Source: Diphasiastrum complanatum
Taxonomy: Eukaryota > Streptophyta > Lycopodiopsida > Lycopodiales > Lycopodiaceae
Length of the DNA: 64,000 nt
Direction of reading: 5' to 3'
NCBI GenBank assembly: GCA_029204225.1
Contig: CM055113.1
Location: 28,535,592-28,599,591, forward strand
The first letter of the stretch is position 1. Each line of letters starts with the position of its first letter. Positions 10,521 to 22,008 of the stretch are shown here, piece after piece. Made by a program: the position numbers and the translations under genes. Below the pieces are notes generated by a model, which saw nothing but the letters and a program-made list of their open reading frames with translations, ran no database searches and was not told where the DNA came from.

Positions 10521-12385
10521 AGTACGAAGTAACAATCACTGATTGCCAAATGTGCTGTTTTTATGTAGTGAAAGGGGCCGACGTAGCACTTTTTCATTCA
10601 CTTTCCTCTGAATTTCGCTTTCGTTTTGATCTTTGAAGCGCCTCGCGTCTTGACTCTTTAACTAATAAAAGCAACACGAGGTATGAGTCATGAATGAGTT
10701 GTTATATATCTATGATCTGGATTCTCAATTTCTCGTCCCCAAAACCTTGAAATATGCGTCTCATCATGTAGAGTCTAAAGTTTAGACTTCAAAATTGGAA
10801 TCTAGAATCAGCAGATGGCAGATTGGTATTGGTACGTCTGAGCCAGAATCGCCAGATCTGGCTCCAATAATATGGCTATTATTAAAAGTTTGAACTCTCA
10901 AGCGGCACAAAGCGTATACTCAAAGTCCATAATAAAGTAGTGATATGCTATATCACTATATCATAATAAAGTGCATATCAGGTTCATTGAGATCTTATTT
11001 TATCACACCTAGTTGGTGGAACTTAAGAAGATCTAGAACTTGTAGTGCATGCACATGCTTCCAATGTCTTCGTATATAATGTTTGTACAATATGATTTTG
11101 CATTATGCTTGTGCAATATGACCTTGCATTATGTTTATCTAGTATGAGCTTACACTATGCTTGTGTTGTCAATATTATCTCTTTGATCATGCTTATGCTT
11201 TTCACAAAAATACATAAAAGAGAGCGATTAACAGGTAGAAGAATTGAACAAAAAACCAACAAGACTTGTCAATAAGTTGGTTGAGAGCTTCTTGATTAAT
11301 GATACACGACTTACTTCTACATTACCCCTATTACTCTATGGCTCTTTGGGCCACTATGGACCCAAGTTCTTTTGTTCTCTTGTCATATGTACCTTTCATG
11401 TCTCTATGCATGTAATTGGTGGCGGAGGTGGTGCAAGTTGATGTAATGTTTCTCTTGTTCTTGAAAGTGGCAAATATTCCAAGCTTCTTTTTGTAGCAAC
11501 CTTATAAGATAAGTCTTTCACTATTCTCTATAACATGAATATGCTCTTCTAGAAATTCCAAATATGTCATTTCAAATGAAATCATTTATTTCTAGAGTGG
11601 CCATGCTCTATAACAAAAACATACTATGCACATATCTCTAGAAAGCAAAAGATTCAAACAATGCCAAGGTAGGCTCAACAATGGGCCTCACATTTTCCAT
11701 TTTCCTTCCTAATCATTGAATCTAAATATGTAGTGTGCAAAGCCCCTAACCTCATATGAGGGCTTATGAGATGTTTAGCTTCTTCCACAAACTTTAAGGC
11801 CTTCATACTTGCTATAGCCTTTGAATAACATAAAAAAAAAAATTTCATTATAAGTAGTCATTTGAAGATTGGTAGGTTGTTGCTACTACCTGGCCTTATC
11901 TAGTATGCATTCTTCACCATTGTTGGTACTAGAGTTGTGCCCAAACTAGGAAGGATAGTTTGTGGTATCATCTCTCCAGCCATCAAACATGTTTTTTCTA
12001 CTTTTCCACACCACTAAAGCACATCTTTTCTAATTGATTTTTTTTTTCTTCATTTTACTCAAACTCACACATGGGGCACAAAAATCACTTTTGGCATGAA
12101 TTTCCTACTTGGTTTTTGCGCCTATTCATTTTTTTGCTCTTTTCATGATGAGGGGTTAAGTTTTCTTTTTCTTCTAGAAGGTGCTCCCTTTTTAGCTTTG
12201 TCACAGTAGCGATAAGCAATTGTGAAGTTGTCACTCCTATGTGGCTTTGAGAATAATAATGAATTCAAATAACTTTTAATTCTTCTAAACTACAATCTTT
12301 GTTTTGTTTTTGTTTTTGTTTTTTTCAACTATTTGAATGCCCTACATAAGGCAAAGCTTCTCGTGATGTATCGATCGCCTTTGTT
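10521..12385. other. AT-rich region without identifiable genes
   Basis: I see only short chance ORFs. A degenerate tandem motif (CAATATGAnnTTGCATTATGCTTGTG, period about 30) is visible at 11080-11170. Confidence 0.45.
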
Positions 12386-12390
12386 TATTG

Positions 12391-12482
12391 TAGCAATAGT
12401 AGCAATGACGTTAACAACATTAGCATCAATGGTGACAATAGTAGCAATAGTAGTGGGGACAATGGTAGCAATACTAGTGGTG
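12391..12482. repeat. Imperfect trinucleotide repeat (GTAGCAATA-like)
   Basis: AGTAGCAAT and related triplets recur about ten times with interruptions. The long minus-strand Leu/Ile/Thr-rich frames over it are a by-product of this composition. Confidence 0.6.
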
Positions 12483-14466
12483 ATATGTGCATGTGTGATG
12501 GTGTTGAACAAGTGGTGACGACATTGTATATAGGTGGAGTTGTGCATGCAGGTACAAAAAGTAAGAAAAAGTAAAATTGGTAGGAGTAGGAACATAGAAT
12601 GCAACAAAAGGAGTAGAGTGAGAAAACGTTCCAAATGTTGTGGTGCCAATACAAAAAACCAAAAGCCATAGTTGGATGCACAAAGGAATTTATGGTAGTT
12701 GTGACAATAGAGGAGTTGGATTGCACGGGCTATTAGCAGGATCAAAAAGAGGGGTGGAAGCAAGAGGACTAAAAATAGTGGTAATAACAGGAGGTAAGGT
12801 TGGAGCAAAATTCCTACCTTCTAACCAATTGATGTAATATATTGTCCCCATCTTCATGAAATTGTATGTAATGGGTAGGATTGAGCATAAATTTAGATTC
12901 TAAAAATAGTAATAGATGTAGAACTAAGAAAAATGGGGGGAATGGCAATTGAAGTAGATGTGGAAATAAAGGTAGTGATATATACCCTAAAGTTTTTTTA
13001 ATTTTTGTCTTTTCTCCAACTTTGGAATAGTAGATTGGTTGTAGTGCTTTGTCATTTTTTTTTCTAGAGGTAAAATAATGGATAAGAGCAGGACCAATGG
13101 TTGGGAATACATGTGAGTGTTCTTGGTTACATTTACATCTAGCACGAAATTAGACACTGGAGATGACAAACCTAACATATTTCCATGACAAAATAAGTCC
13201 ATTTAGAGGATACAAGAGACAAGAAAATTACTATTGTTTTAAAACTTTATAGAAAAAATGTCAGAGGTGGCAATCTTGAGTACGAGGACATGATAAAGTA
13301 AGAACTATGAAATTGCCCAAGAAAAAAGCTTGATGAAGATGATCTATGACTAACACGAACTTGCTACTACATTCTAGCTTTGAAATTTTACACTAGTGAG
13401 CTGTTGGTAAGATTCACTCTCCATATGCTACATAGATCATTCTCTAGCTATTTATTCTATTTCACATATATGTAGCTTGGTTTTAGTGGGCTCCAATTTT
13501 TGTGATTCAATGCCTTCCCTTTTTTGTTGATGATTTGTAATGGATTTCTAGTTTCGTCGGCAACAATCTGAGCTTCTTGTAATCCTTGTGACACACTATT
13601 TTTGTGAATACACATCATATATACATCAAAGCCTTGTAGAGTTACATCATAAATTCCTAGAGCTCATAAGATAACTTGTTAGAAGCTTGTTATGACCTTG
13701 TTAAAAGCGTTATTGTGGGAGCTCAAAACTTGTAGGAGCAAAGGATAGTTCGGCGAGGGTTCTAAAAGCAATTTGGGCGCGATTTGGATTGAGAACCTTC
13801 ACCACTATCCTTCTGATGGAGACTAACCTTCGCCAACTTGGAATGAAGTACATATTGATGATTAGAGGGCTGGCGAAGGTTAGGTGAATGTTCTCATTGG
13901 CGAGAGATAGTCTGCAGAAGGAATTTTAGCACTTTTGAGGGCTGAGAATGTTTGCCAGACTAGTTATAGGTAATATTAGCCTTTGAGAGATGGCTGGGGG
14001 TCGTTCATACTACTTGGAGAATGTTGATACCACTTTTATTGATTGGGCACGCATGTGCAAGGGTTGAAAATAGAATGAATAAAACTTATGAATAATTGCT
14101 AGCTTTTCCACTGTTCTTAGAGGACCCTGTAAAGCCTGTTGATATGGTCGACAAACTTGTAATGAGGGTCAAGTGTGCAACTCTTACAATTAACCAATCT
14201 TGAAACATTATACTTCGATGTTTTATGAACAATGTTTTATGACTATTCTGAGCTCGATGAAGATTGATGATACACAGGCGAGGTTTTATGAAGGTTGGCG
14301 AAGGTTCAAAGGACTTGGATTTTTTTCTAAGCACTGGGAATGTTCGTCTGACCACTTTTTATCAATATTAACCTTCGTTGACTTTCCTAAAGCTAGAAAA
14401 CATGGAAAAGTAGGTACTGGCAAACTGGCAAAGGTTGGCAATAAGTACTTCCGTAGATATTGAAGT
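12483..14466. other. Intergenic sequence with CCTTCGCCAACC-like phrases
   Basis: No gene is supported. From about 13750 to 14440, AACCTTCGCC and GGCGAAGGTT phrases recur irregularly on both strands, suggesting a decayed repeat. Confidence 0.4.
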
Positions 14467-15213
14467 TGTTGGAAATGGTCAACTATTGCAACCTTTCCCT
14501 AGCATTCCCCGAAGTCGAAGTGCCAGAGGCCAAAGTCATCGAAGTCGAAGCCACCAAAGTGCTCGACGAGGTGCCATTGCAACCAGAGGCCGAAGTGGCC
14601 GAAGTGCTCGACATCGAAGTGCCCAACATCTGCCCATGCAACCAAAGCCCGAAGTGTCCAAAGTCGAAGTCGCTGACATCATCGACATCGAAGTGGTCGA
14701 CGAAGCTAAAGGAGTCCGAAGTCGAAGTCACCGAAGTCGAGGTACCTGAAGTACTAAAGATGAACATCGAGCCACGTTCAACCATCAAGAGCAACGTTAT
14801 CAAAGGGTGGCTAACCAATAGATTAGCGTTGACTTGTAATCAGTTGTTAAACTATCTTGTAATTTTTCCAGATGGGATAAGTATAGGATAGAAGGAGACA
14901 TACAGAGAGAAGTAGAGAGCAGTGTGAGCGTTTTGTTAGCACTGTAAGCTATGCATGAAAGTCTGCCAACATGCAGAACATAGCAAAAAATTCTATAAGA
15001 GGAGCGGCCAACATGTGTGACACTGATCGACTCACTCCAAAAGCAAAAGCAAAATATAGACTACTTTTCAGTTCTTCCATCTCTGATTGTCATGTCGCAT
15101 CTGTCTCATTGAATGCTTCAGAGTCTGCGATCTGTAATCGCTTGTCTAGGATCCTGCAAATAGAAATTCTGCAACAAACAAAAATGACAAAAGACCCCCC
15201 AAAAAATTCTACA
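14467..15213 (+). repeat. 5' LTR of a defective Copia element
   Basis: The right end (TTCTACA at 15213) is fixed by the adjoining primer-binding site. The left end is inferred from TGTTGGAAATGG at 14467, a common Copia LTR opening, giving about 747 bp. No matching 3' LTR is found after the RNase H relic at 18895, so the start is unverified. Confidence 0.5.
14508..14748 (+). repeat. GAAGTCGAAGT-type minisatellite inside the Copia LTR
   Basis: Variants of CGAAGTCGAAGTG, GAAGTGGCCGAAGTGCTCGA and GACATCGAAGTGCC recur through 240 bp. In one frame they encode an EVE/EVP-rich peptide (14460-14891), in the opposite frame an ST-rich one. I treat these as consequences of the repeat rather than a gene. 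Similar minisatellites do not occur in the other LTRs here. Confidence 0.65.
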
Positions 15214-15225
15214 TGGTATCAGAGC
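15214..15225 (+). other. Copia primer-binding site (initiator Met tRNA)
   Basis: TGGTATCAGAGC directly follows the LTR CA end. It is complementary to the 3' end of plant initiator methionine tRNA, the usual primer for Copia minus-strand synthesis. Confidence 0.9.
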
Positions 15226-15248
15226 AAATTATCTAGGCAACACAATAT

Positions 15249-15995
15249 GCAAAAACGATTCAAACAAGTATTGCAATCAATCTCGATGGCGCAAACTATC
15301 GAGTTTGGAAGTTCAAAATCAAAACACTCTTGAAGGGTGAAGGGATCTAGTTAGCGACCGATCTCACAGAAGAGCAGCCTCTAGAGGGAGACCCGAGGAG
15401 AGCTGAATGGTTCAGAAAGGATGAGCGCGCTATGGCATTATCGTTTCATCCATAAACAAATAAATCTTCATGCAAATTGAAGACTGTGAGAGCAGCCATG
15501 AATTGTGGAAAAAGCTAAAGCAGAAATACGAAGTGAGGACTGTTGCATCAATGATGCACCTACACAACCAGCTACAAAGTCTGCGATGGGATGGCAACCA
15601 GCTGAATCAGCATGTTGAGAGGATCAAAACGATCTTTGCTTAGCTTGCTACATCTGGATAGGAACATAAGGTCCTAGCACCACAACAACTGATGTACTTC
15701 ATGAAGTCTCTAGCTACATCCTATCAACTGCTGAAAATGCTCATCCTGAGCTTACCAGAGATGACATTCAAATGAGTTGTCAGTCTTGTCGTTGATGAAA
15801 GACTGATGAGAGATGAAGGAGAAGGAAGTAGAGACTAGGAGAAGGCCCTTTTCATGAAGGGAAAGAAAAAGAACAAGCCCAAATTCGACAAGGCTCATTA
15901 GAAGTCATTGACAAGAGGCAACAACAACAACAAGCAAACTTCTTCTTGTGATCACTATCAAAAGTCAGGACACACAATTGACAGACATTTGGATT
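15249..15995 (+). pseudogene. gag: Decayed Copia gag, N-terminal part
   Basis: After the primer site, broken frames recreate a Copia gag: NLDGANYRVWKFKIKTLL, then SSHELWKKLKQKYEVRT and a C-terminal segment ending SCDHYQKSGHTIDRHLDLI, which resembles a zinc knuckle with its second and last Cys lost. Several in-frame stops (for example TAG after GEGI) and frameshifts rule out function. The reading breaks at about 15996, where unrelated sequence begins. Confidence 0.85.
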
Positions 15996-17900
15996 TGATT
16001 TCAACTATGGTGATATTCTGTTAACTGTCTTTTTTTTTCTGCAGATCTGCATTAGTAGCTCCTCAGAATATTAAGGACAACGCTTCACTAGGAATGTCAT
16101 TGAGCACAGTATTGACAGGCAAATCCACTGAGCATATCATGATGTATAATAGGAGTTCAAATGTATAGTGTAAAATAACAGAGTCTTTGATGGTGGACAT
16201 TGAAATTTTTTTAGATAAGACTATAGTTCAGGGTGCTTGCGATTTTGCAGGTATTAGCAAGGAAGCATATGCAACAATATTTAAACTAATTAGAGAAGCT
16301 TTTAAGCAAGTTCAAATTAGAAAAGTCCCAATCCCTAGGCATATCACTTGAAGAAAGAGAGGGATACATTAAACATAGGTATGCATAAGATCACTAGAAC
16401 TCCATTTCATATTGAGGAGGTGTATGAAACTGATGGAAGATCGATATCCTATAATTCATCAAACAACTGATTTGTTGATCTAAATTACTTGCTGAGATAC
16501 ATCATCACATTCTATGATATAACCTTTGAAAAGGTGAATGATAAAATAATCATAGTACTTAAGTTAGATGAGTCAGAAATTGTGAAAGGGCAAAAGATGG
16601 AGATACATCAATACATCCTTGTTTGTATTGCATGAAAATGGCAAAATATGTTACTAGGAGTACAAAAATTACTAGAGAATATGCAAATCCAAACTGGAAG
16701 CCTGTGCTGCCTATCGCCTTGAAAAATGTGCATGTTTGACCTCTTCATGCAGAAGTTAGATTAATAGAAAAGATCATTTATCTTCATATAGTTTTTGCTT
16801 TGAATAGTAAGCCAACATCATCAGCAAAGGAAGCTATCTCTCGATTAGAAGATGTATTATTGAAAGCAGGACTTCATAAAGGACATGTCAAAATTCAAAA
16901 AGATGAAAAGCTTTCAAGAAAGACTAGAAATATGCCAACTAAGCCAAGCATAGGGGGAGCAAAAGCATGTCGATTCCTATCAAATCATACTGGTAAGGCT
17001 TCTAATATTCAACACTCAGTCTAGACATATATCATTGATGCCATTCAGGGCTTCGAGAAGAGCAGCAAAACTAGAGTACTAAAAGTAGATGCTTTCAATT
17101 TTCCATATATATTTATATCCAAGACAATATGGTTTTGACATCTGCATCACATACTAAGAGATCATGCAACAGTTTTTGCAACCACATATGGAAGCATGAG
17201 TGTCTGGTCATCACAAGGGATGGAGAAGTCACATTGGCAAGCATGGGCAACATTTCATCGAAATACACAACATGGAGGAACCAATGAAAAATAAAACTAC
17301 ATTTGTCAAATGTTTCAGTGGTTCTATTGTAGAGTTCAGATTCGACATATAACAAAGTCCACACAATACAACAAGTTTAGAAAAGCATGCAAGTTCATAC
17401 AGGAAGAAAAAATTAGATGATTGTTGAGTAGAAGATAACAAAGACATTCATTCATCATTGTCAAATCACGACATGTTCAGAATTGCTTGCAAATTCATGG
17501 AACAAGAGAGAAAAATTACTCAATGTAAATGTATGACATGTTCAAAATTTCTTGCAAATTCATGGAACAAGAGAGAGGAGAAATACTCAATGTAAATGTA
17601 TTGATTGTATCATAACAAAATACAAAGTGTCCACTATTCATCATTAGCTTGGGTGTCAGCTTCTATGGCTGTATTGTCATGAAGAAATTCTCTGCTAGAG
17701 CATGCATCTAATAGATGTGCATTATCCTTACTTCCACTAAGTTCAATACAAGTAGAGTACAATGAATAATGGGAGCTCCTAAAAGAAACATTCCCATCAG
17801 TAAAACCTAGAATGTTCAAAACATAAGATCTTTTGACGAAATGATCTTATTCGTCTTAAAAAATTTATGTCCTCCTAGATAAAATGATAAAGCTTTAACA
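15996..17900 (+). pseudogene. Foreign insert in Copia gag carrying an unrecognised protein remnant
   Basis: Between two parts of the same Copia gag lies about 1.9 kb that does not read as retrotransposon. Plus-strand fragments look protein-like in several frames: LSTVLTGKSTEHIMMYNRSS, FAGISKEAYATIFKLIREAF, IIIVLKLDESEIVKGQKMEI (16540-16605), then an open stretch at 16800-17024 (AISRLEDVLLKAGLHKGHVK, KPSIGGAKACRFLSNHTGKA) and SMSVWSSQGMEKSHWQAWAT near 17190-17250. Stops and frameshifts separate them. The order and spacing suggest one ancestral protein of several hundred residues. I do not recognise the family; an uncharacterised transposon protein is one possibility. Insert borders are approximate and no target duplication was found. 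Confidence 0.45.
17470..17602. repeat. Two-copy tandem repeat, period 65 bp
   Basis: GACATGTTCA...CTTGCAAATTCATGGAACAAGAGAGA...CTCAATGTAAATGTAT occurs at 17470-17534 and 17535-17602 with a few mismatches and a 3-base indel. It lies in the right part of the insert within Copia gag. Confidence 0.85.
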
Positions 17901-17903
17901 GCC

Positions 17904-18700
17904 ATTATCAGAGAGTGTATCCACTGTCACAAGAATGGTCATGCAACCATGGACTACTACCAGAACCCGAGGAACAAGCAGCCTCAAGGCAAACGGGAGA
18001 ACAATAATACTTTATCCTATGTCGAAGAGCTAAAAAGCTCGAAGATGGGCAAAGAAAGATCGAACAACGGAAATTCAACAGCCTATCTGTGTATAGACAT
18101 GTCTGCAGCATCGACATCTGACACACAAGAGGTAATCTTTGATTCAGGAGCTACGTGACACTTCGTTACATCAAGACGGATAATGTTTGACTTTCAAAGT
18201 GTAGATCCATCAAGATTTATAGTTCTTGGAGACGGATTGAAACATCAAATTGGCTCGCTATGGCTGAACACAAATAGTAGAGATAGACGACTAGAAGATG
18301 TTCTCTTCTTACCCACACTACAACAAGACTTGCTATCAGTCGCAAGAATAGCAGATGTTGGGATGTGTGTGATGTTTTCGAATGAAACATGCAATGTTGT
18401 TGATGCCGACACCAGTACGCTGATCACGCAAGGTAGACGAAAAGACAACCTATATCATTTGAGCGTATGCTTACCGACAGATCAAGCACATCAAGTTCAC
18501 GAATCTACAGATGTTCTATAGCACAAGAGTCTATGCCACATGAACTCTATGGCATTGTATCAAGCAAGCCAACATGGAGCTATCACAGGGGTAAGCATCA
18601 CGAATGCAACCAATTCGACAACCTGTGATGCATGCATGAAAGGGAAGACGTCCCAAACTCCTTTCACCAGAGACTCCTACAAAACAACAAAGGTTCTGGA
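17904..18700 (+). pseudogene. Copia gag zinc knuckle, protease and pre-integrase remnant
   Basis: Homology to Copia resumes with a zinc knuckle (CIHCHKNGHATMDY, last Cys replaced by Asp), then the protease motif FDSGAT at 18138-18155 followed at once by TGA, then VLFLPTLQQDLLSVARIADV and a pre-integrase block whose Trp of the usual LWHKRLGH is a stop (TAG 18519-18521; HKSLCHMNS follows), ending CDACMKGKTSQTPF. It continues the gag at 15249-15995 across the insert. Homology to integrase stops at about 18700. Confidence 0.85.
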
Positions 18701-18710
18701 ACTGGTACTT

Positions 18711-18895
18711 TTGGACGGATCTCGTGTTTCATTCAAGGAAGAAACACATTGCAATCAAGTATCATTTGGTAAGGGACCTAGTCACCAGAAACAAGTTCAA
18801 GACCAGCTTCATTGGAACGAAACAAATGGTGGCAGACATCTTCACCAAGGCCTTAGACAAAGGTTTGTTTGAGAGGCAGAGGAAGAGTCTAGGAG
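18711..18895 (+). pseudogene. Copia RNase H C-terminal remnant joined to pre-integrase
   Basis: From about 18711 the frame reads FHSRKKHIAIKYHLVRDL and MVADIFTKALDKGLF, the C-terminal signature of Copia RNase H. It abuts the pre-integrase remnant, so integrase, reverse transcriptase and most of RNase H are missing: an internal deletion of perhaps 2.5 kb. No polypurine tract or 3' LTR follows; the GACGTC-rich block begins instead. Confidence 0.85.
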
Positions 18896-18899
18896 CCGA

Positions 18900-19265
18900 A
18901 AATGCATCGGATTCCGACATCCGTATTCGTCAATGGTTAGATCACTGTAGAGTCCATGTTTCGGATCGTTGACGTGGACGTCGGAATGCGACAGACATCG
19001 GATTCTAACATCCACGTCGGATTCCAAGAATTTTTTTTTTTGCAAACTATTACACGTCATATCCATGTCGGCATGTCGCAATCCGACATGTTGGATTTTG
19101 ACGACCAGTTTGAAAATTGGTTGGCGCCACAGTTTTCCGATCACCGAACGTCCATTTGTAAATTTTTACTTGGACATCGGAATCTGATGCGACGATTATA
19201 AAATTTTGCAAAATTCGTCAGACGTCCACGACAGAATCTGCGCTATATGTTATTGTGGGTGCCTC
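18900..19265. repeat. Second GACGTC/CGGATTC-rich repeat block
   Basis: Variants of GACGTGGACGTCGGAATGCGAC, ATCGGATTCTAACATCCACGTC and GTCGCAATCCGAC recur in both orientations, closely resembling the block at 4600-5110. A possible CACTA-type terminus in inverse sense (CTCTAGTG near 19270) was noted but has no partner. Confidence 0.5.
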
Positions 19266-20432
19266 TAGTGTTTCAGCTTGTTATCCATGAATATTTCTCA
19301 ATAGCTCAACCTATTTAAACATTATTCTCATCATTTTTTAGTTTTTCATTCGCTCTACTCAACATTTTATTATTGTTCACCATTTGTTTATTTTTTTGGC
19401 ATACTTTTTTCCTTTTTAGCTTTTACCTCTCTCCAGCCTCTAAGCTCCTCATAAAATTATACAATTATTACATACAGTTGTTTCACTTCTTCATGACTAG
19501 GTAGATTGAGTCCTCCTACACATGGGACTTCGTCTATCATGACCTCTATCTTAGAATTTTCATCAGCTTTCCTAGCAAGGGGTTGGGGGTGAGTCTCCAC
19601 TTTACGTACTCATTCTATATTTTCCATTCATCTAATTTTTCTAAAATGTGCACTTAGCCTCTCAACTCAATCATCAATTCTAGCACTTCTTTAGATTTTC
19701 AAACTATTCACAACTTCTACTGCTTAGCTTTATCTTGATGGACTAGCATAAATATTTCTTTCACACCTTCAGCCACAAAATTTTCACTCTCCACTTCTTG
19801 GCATTAAGAGAAGAGCAATATGGTGGTGTGGGTCTCTATTCTATTTCTCCATACTTGGGGCATCTCTCTCTTTCAAAACTTAAGCTCATAGTGTATTCTT
19901 CTTAGCCTCATACATTTGTTGTAATGTCTCCATCGGTTCACCCTAAGTAGTTGTCTTTTTCTCATGAAAAATGTTATCTTGCATTTTTTAGAGTAGCATG
20001 AGGGTTTCTCTTTGTCATCCTTAAGTTCAACCTGCTTGCATTCTTTCTTTTTAGATTTTTGATTGCATAATTTCTCAAAAGGTTCTCTACATTGGGTCAC
20101 TTCCTTCTAACTGCTTTAGCTAATGTTTTTAAACATGTACCAAGGTCTTTTTTTATTGGTCTTCATATTCTTTTTTGTGGTTTTATCTTTTGGGTCTTTG
20201 CTCTACATATATGTCTATAAATTAGTGTGTCCATAATCATGAGCTCAAACTCATCCAAGTGCATATCATAGGTAGTTTTCATCTCCCTTTTCAACCCTTC
20301 TACAATGTAAGTTGACCAATCAAACTTCTAATTCTTCAAGATACATCTCATTGTAGGAACTCATTCAGCCATAATGAGGTAATAGCTTTTGATTTTTTGT
20401 ACTAGAGCAATATTGGACCACATTGTGAATTT
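19266..20432. other. Region with decayed minus-strand coding-like sequence
   Basis: The minus strand has Lys/Glu-rich fragments (for example CREPFEKLCNQKSKKKECKQ at about 20037-20096) interrupted by many stops. They may be a continuation of the ORF at 20433-20744. No domain is recognised. Confidence 0.3.
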
Positions 20433-20744
20433 TCAAAAGCCTTTACTCTTAACACTCCTCATGATGAACATTAATTTTTGATGGTAGCCATCATTCTCTC
20501 TAAATTTCTCCAAAAACTTTTTGAGGTCTTCTTTCTTGCCACACCTTGGCATCTCAACTTTCATGATAGCCCAAATCAACTTTGCTAAATTTTCATTTGT
20601 GGGTGTTCTTTCTATTTCCAGTCTATTATCCATAGACTTCAAAAACTCTTGTCTTGGGGGGACACTAGTCAATGCCTTTGCAAAATTCAGCAATCTCAAC
20701 TTCTTCAAAATATTCTTTCTTTTATTTCTTACATAAGATTGCAA
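20433..20744 (-). pseudogene. Unidentified basic ORF, possibly a fragment of a larger protein
   Basis: A 103-codon minus-strand frame is rich in Lys, Glu and Leu (NENLAKLIWAIMKVEMPRCG, KKEDLKKFLEKFRENDGYHQ), with a composition more protein-like than its surroundings. It is flanked by a Copia integrase relic immediately upstream on the same strand. A retrotransposon-derived gag-like piece is possible, but no zinc knuckle or other landmark is present. Confidence 0.3.
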
Positions 20745-20922
20745 TCAAGCTTAGCTTCAACGATGCAAATTATTATTCAGTTGTCCAGTACTTGCTCCTC
20801 GGCCTACTTGCTTTTATTCACCTTGAAAGTTGTTGATATTCACTTGCATGTGGTCGCCACCTTTATTGTCTATGTAGCCCACCTTTATGTAGTTGCAATC
20901 TTACTCCTAGATTCTTCTCTAT

Positions 20923-21175
20923 TTATCTTATGTAGTGAAGAAGATTGTTTCTTCTGCTTCTCAGAATAGTTGGCAAATCCTTAAATCTTTGATGCTTATT
21001 TGTGTTTAGCATTGTTGTGTTTAGCATTGTGTCTTTGGTCTCCTTGTCACATCCAACAAAGATGCATTGGATAGATTTTGCATTGAGTTTGCTCTTCTCT
21101 TCCTTAGGCCTTTGGCATGTGCACATAAGACTTACATGCAAATGTGCGAAACTTTTTCACTTTTGGCTTATTGTT
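20923..21175 (-). pseudogene. Copia integrase C-terminal fragment
   Basis: Minus-strand pieces read KPKVKKFRTFACKSYVHMPK and, in another frame, KLNAKSIQCIFVGCDKETKD. Both align with the conserved region after the Copia integrase core (KPxxxxFRxxGCxAYVHVPK..., SIxCIFVGY). The same segment is present intact in the Copia pol at 27617-30625, which makes assignment secure. Homology ends at both sides, leaving a 250-bp relic. Confidence 0.8.
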
Positions 21176-21453
21176 TGAGACCACAATTGTTGTCTCAATA
21201 ACTAGGTTATGACAACTTTTATGTAAACACAACCATGTGTAGTTGTATCATGCACTTTAACATTTAAAACATCATTGACTACTTTCACTTCTGGAACTTT
21301 GAAAGTATCCCAAAAAGATTTTACTATGGCTCTACCATGCATGTCAAAGCGACATATAAACTAGCACATCTATTTTCACACAAGTTTTGTGGGAACATGA
21401 GTACAAAGTTGTGCTAAATACAAAAATGAATTCATTAATGTTTTGTAATAAAC

Positions 21454-21621
21454 GAAAGATACAATTTTTCTTATCAAATTTCGGAAATTTTTTACAGTTT
21501 ATAGAGATATTTCATTTTGATCATGATCAAGTGATTTGAAAAAAAAAAGTGCTTCAAATATTTAATCTCAAACTAATTTAGTCATATGTTATATGCAGAC
21601 GAATTATTATTGATCACTATC
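21454..21621. repeat. Direct repeat A, copy 1
   Basis: About 170 bp, from GAAAGATAcaATTTTTCTTAT through CATGATCAAGTGATTTGAAA to GATCACTAT, recurring at 23352-23532 with roughly ten per cent differences and a 14-base indel. No coding content. Confidence 0.8.
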
Positions 21622-21912
21622 AACTGGCAAAAATCGAGTCCTACACTATGTACTTTGAATGTTTTTGGATCTAAGTAAGAACAAAGTGGTTTTCACTCCA
21701 TTTTCAGTCTACAAGCTGTACTGAGTAGTGTTTCACATGTATGTGTGGTGTACATCTCTTTTGATCAATGATTGTAGATTGCTCTTGAGTGATAGATGCT
21801 AAATTGCTAATCTAGATCTCAAAATTGTGTGTCTAGTTTGCATTTATTTTGTGGTCAATCAATCACTCACTATTATATGGCATTGATACACTCATTTAAG
21901 GTCCAAATTAAT

Positions 21913-22008
21913 GTCAGATTTACAAATTATCATCCATCAGATCAAAAAACTGGCCACTAAAATGCATTTGAGCTATTCGATTAGACATTCTTCGAACATC
22001 TTGTATGT
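21913..22008. repeat. Direct repeat B, copy 1
   Basis: About 95 bp (GTCAGATTTACAAATTATCA to CATCTTGTATG) matching 22781-22878 closely. It lies between the two copies of repeat A. Confidence 0.85.

Noticed and set aside
12329-12808. 159-codon minus-strand hydrophobic ORF
   Set aside because: Leu/Ile/Thr runs arise from an imperfect trinucleotide repeat.
19255-19275. Possible CACTA terminus (CTCTAGTG) at the edge of the second GACGTC block
   Set aside because: No matching opposite terminus or 3-bp duplication could be placed.
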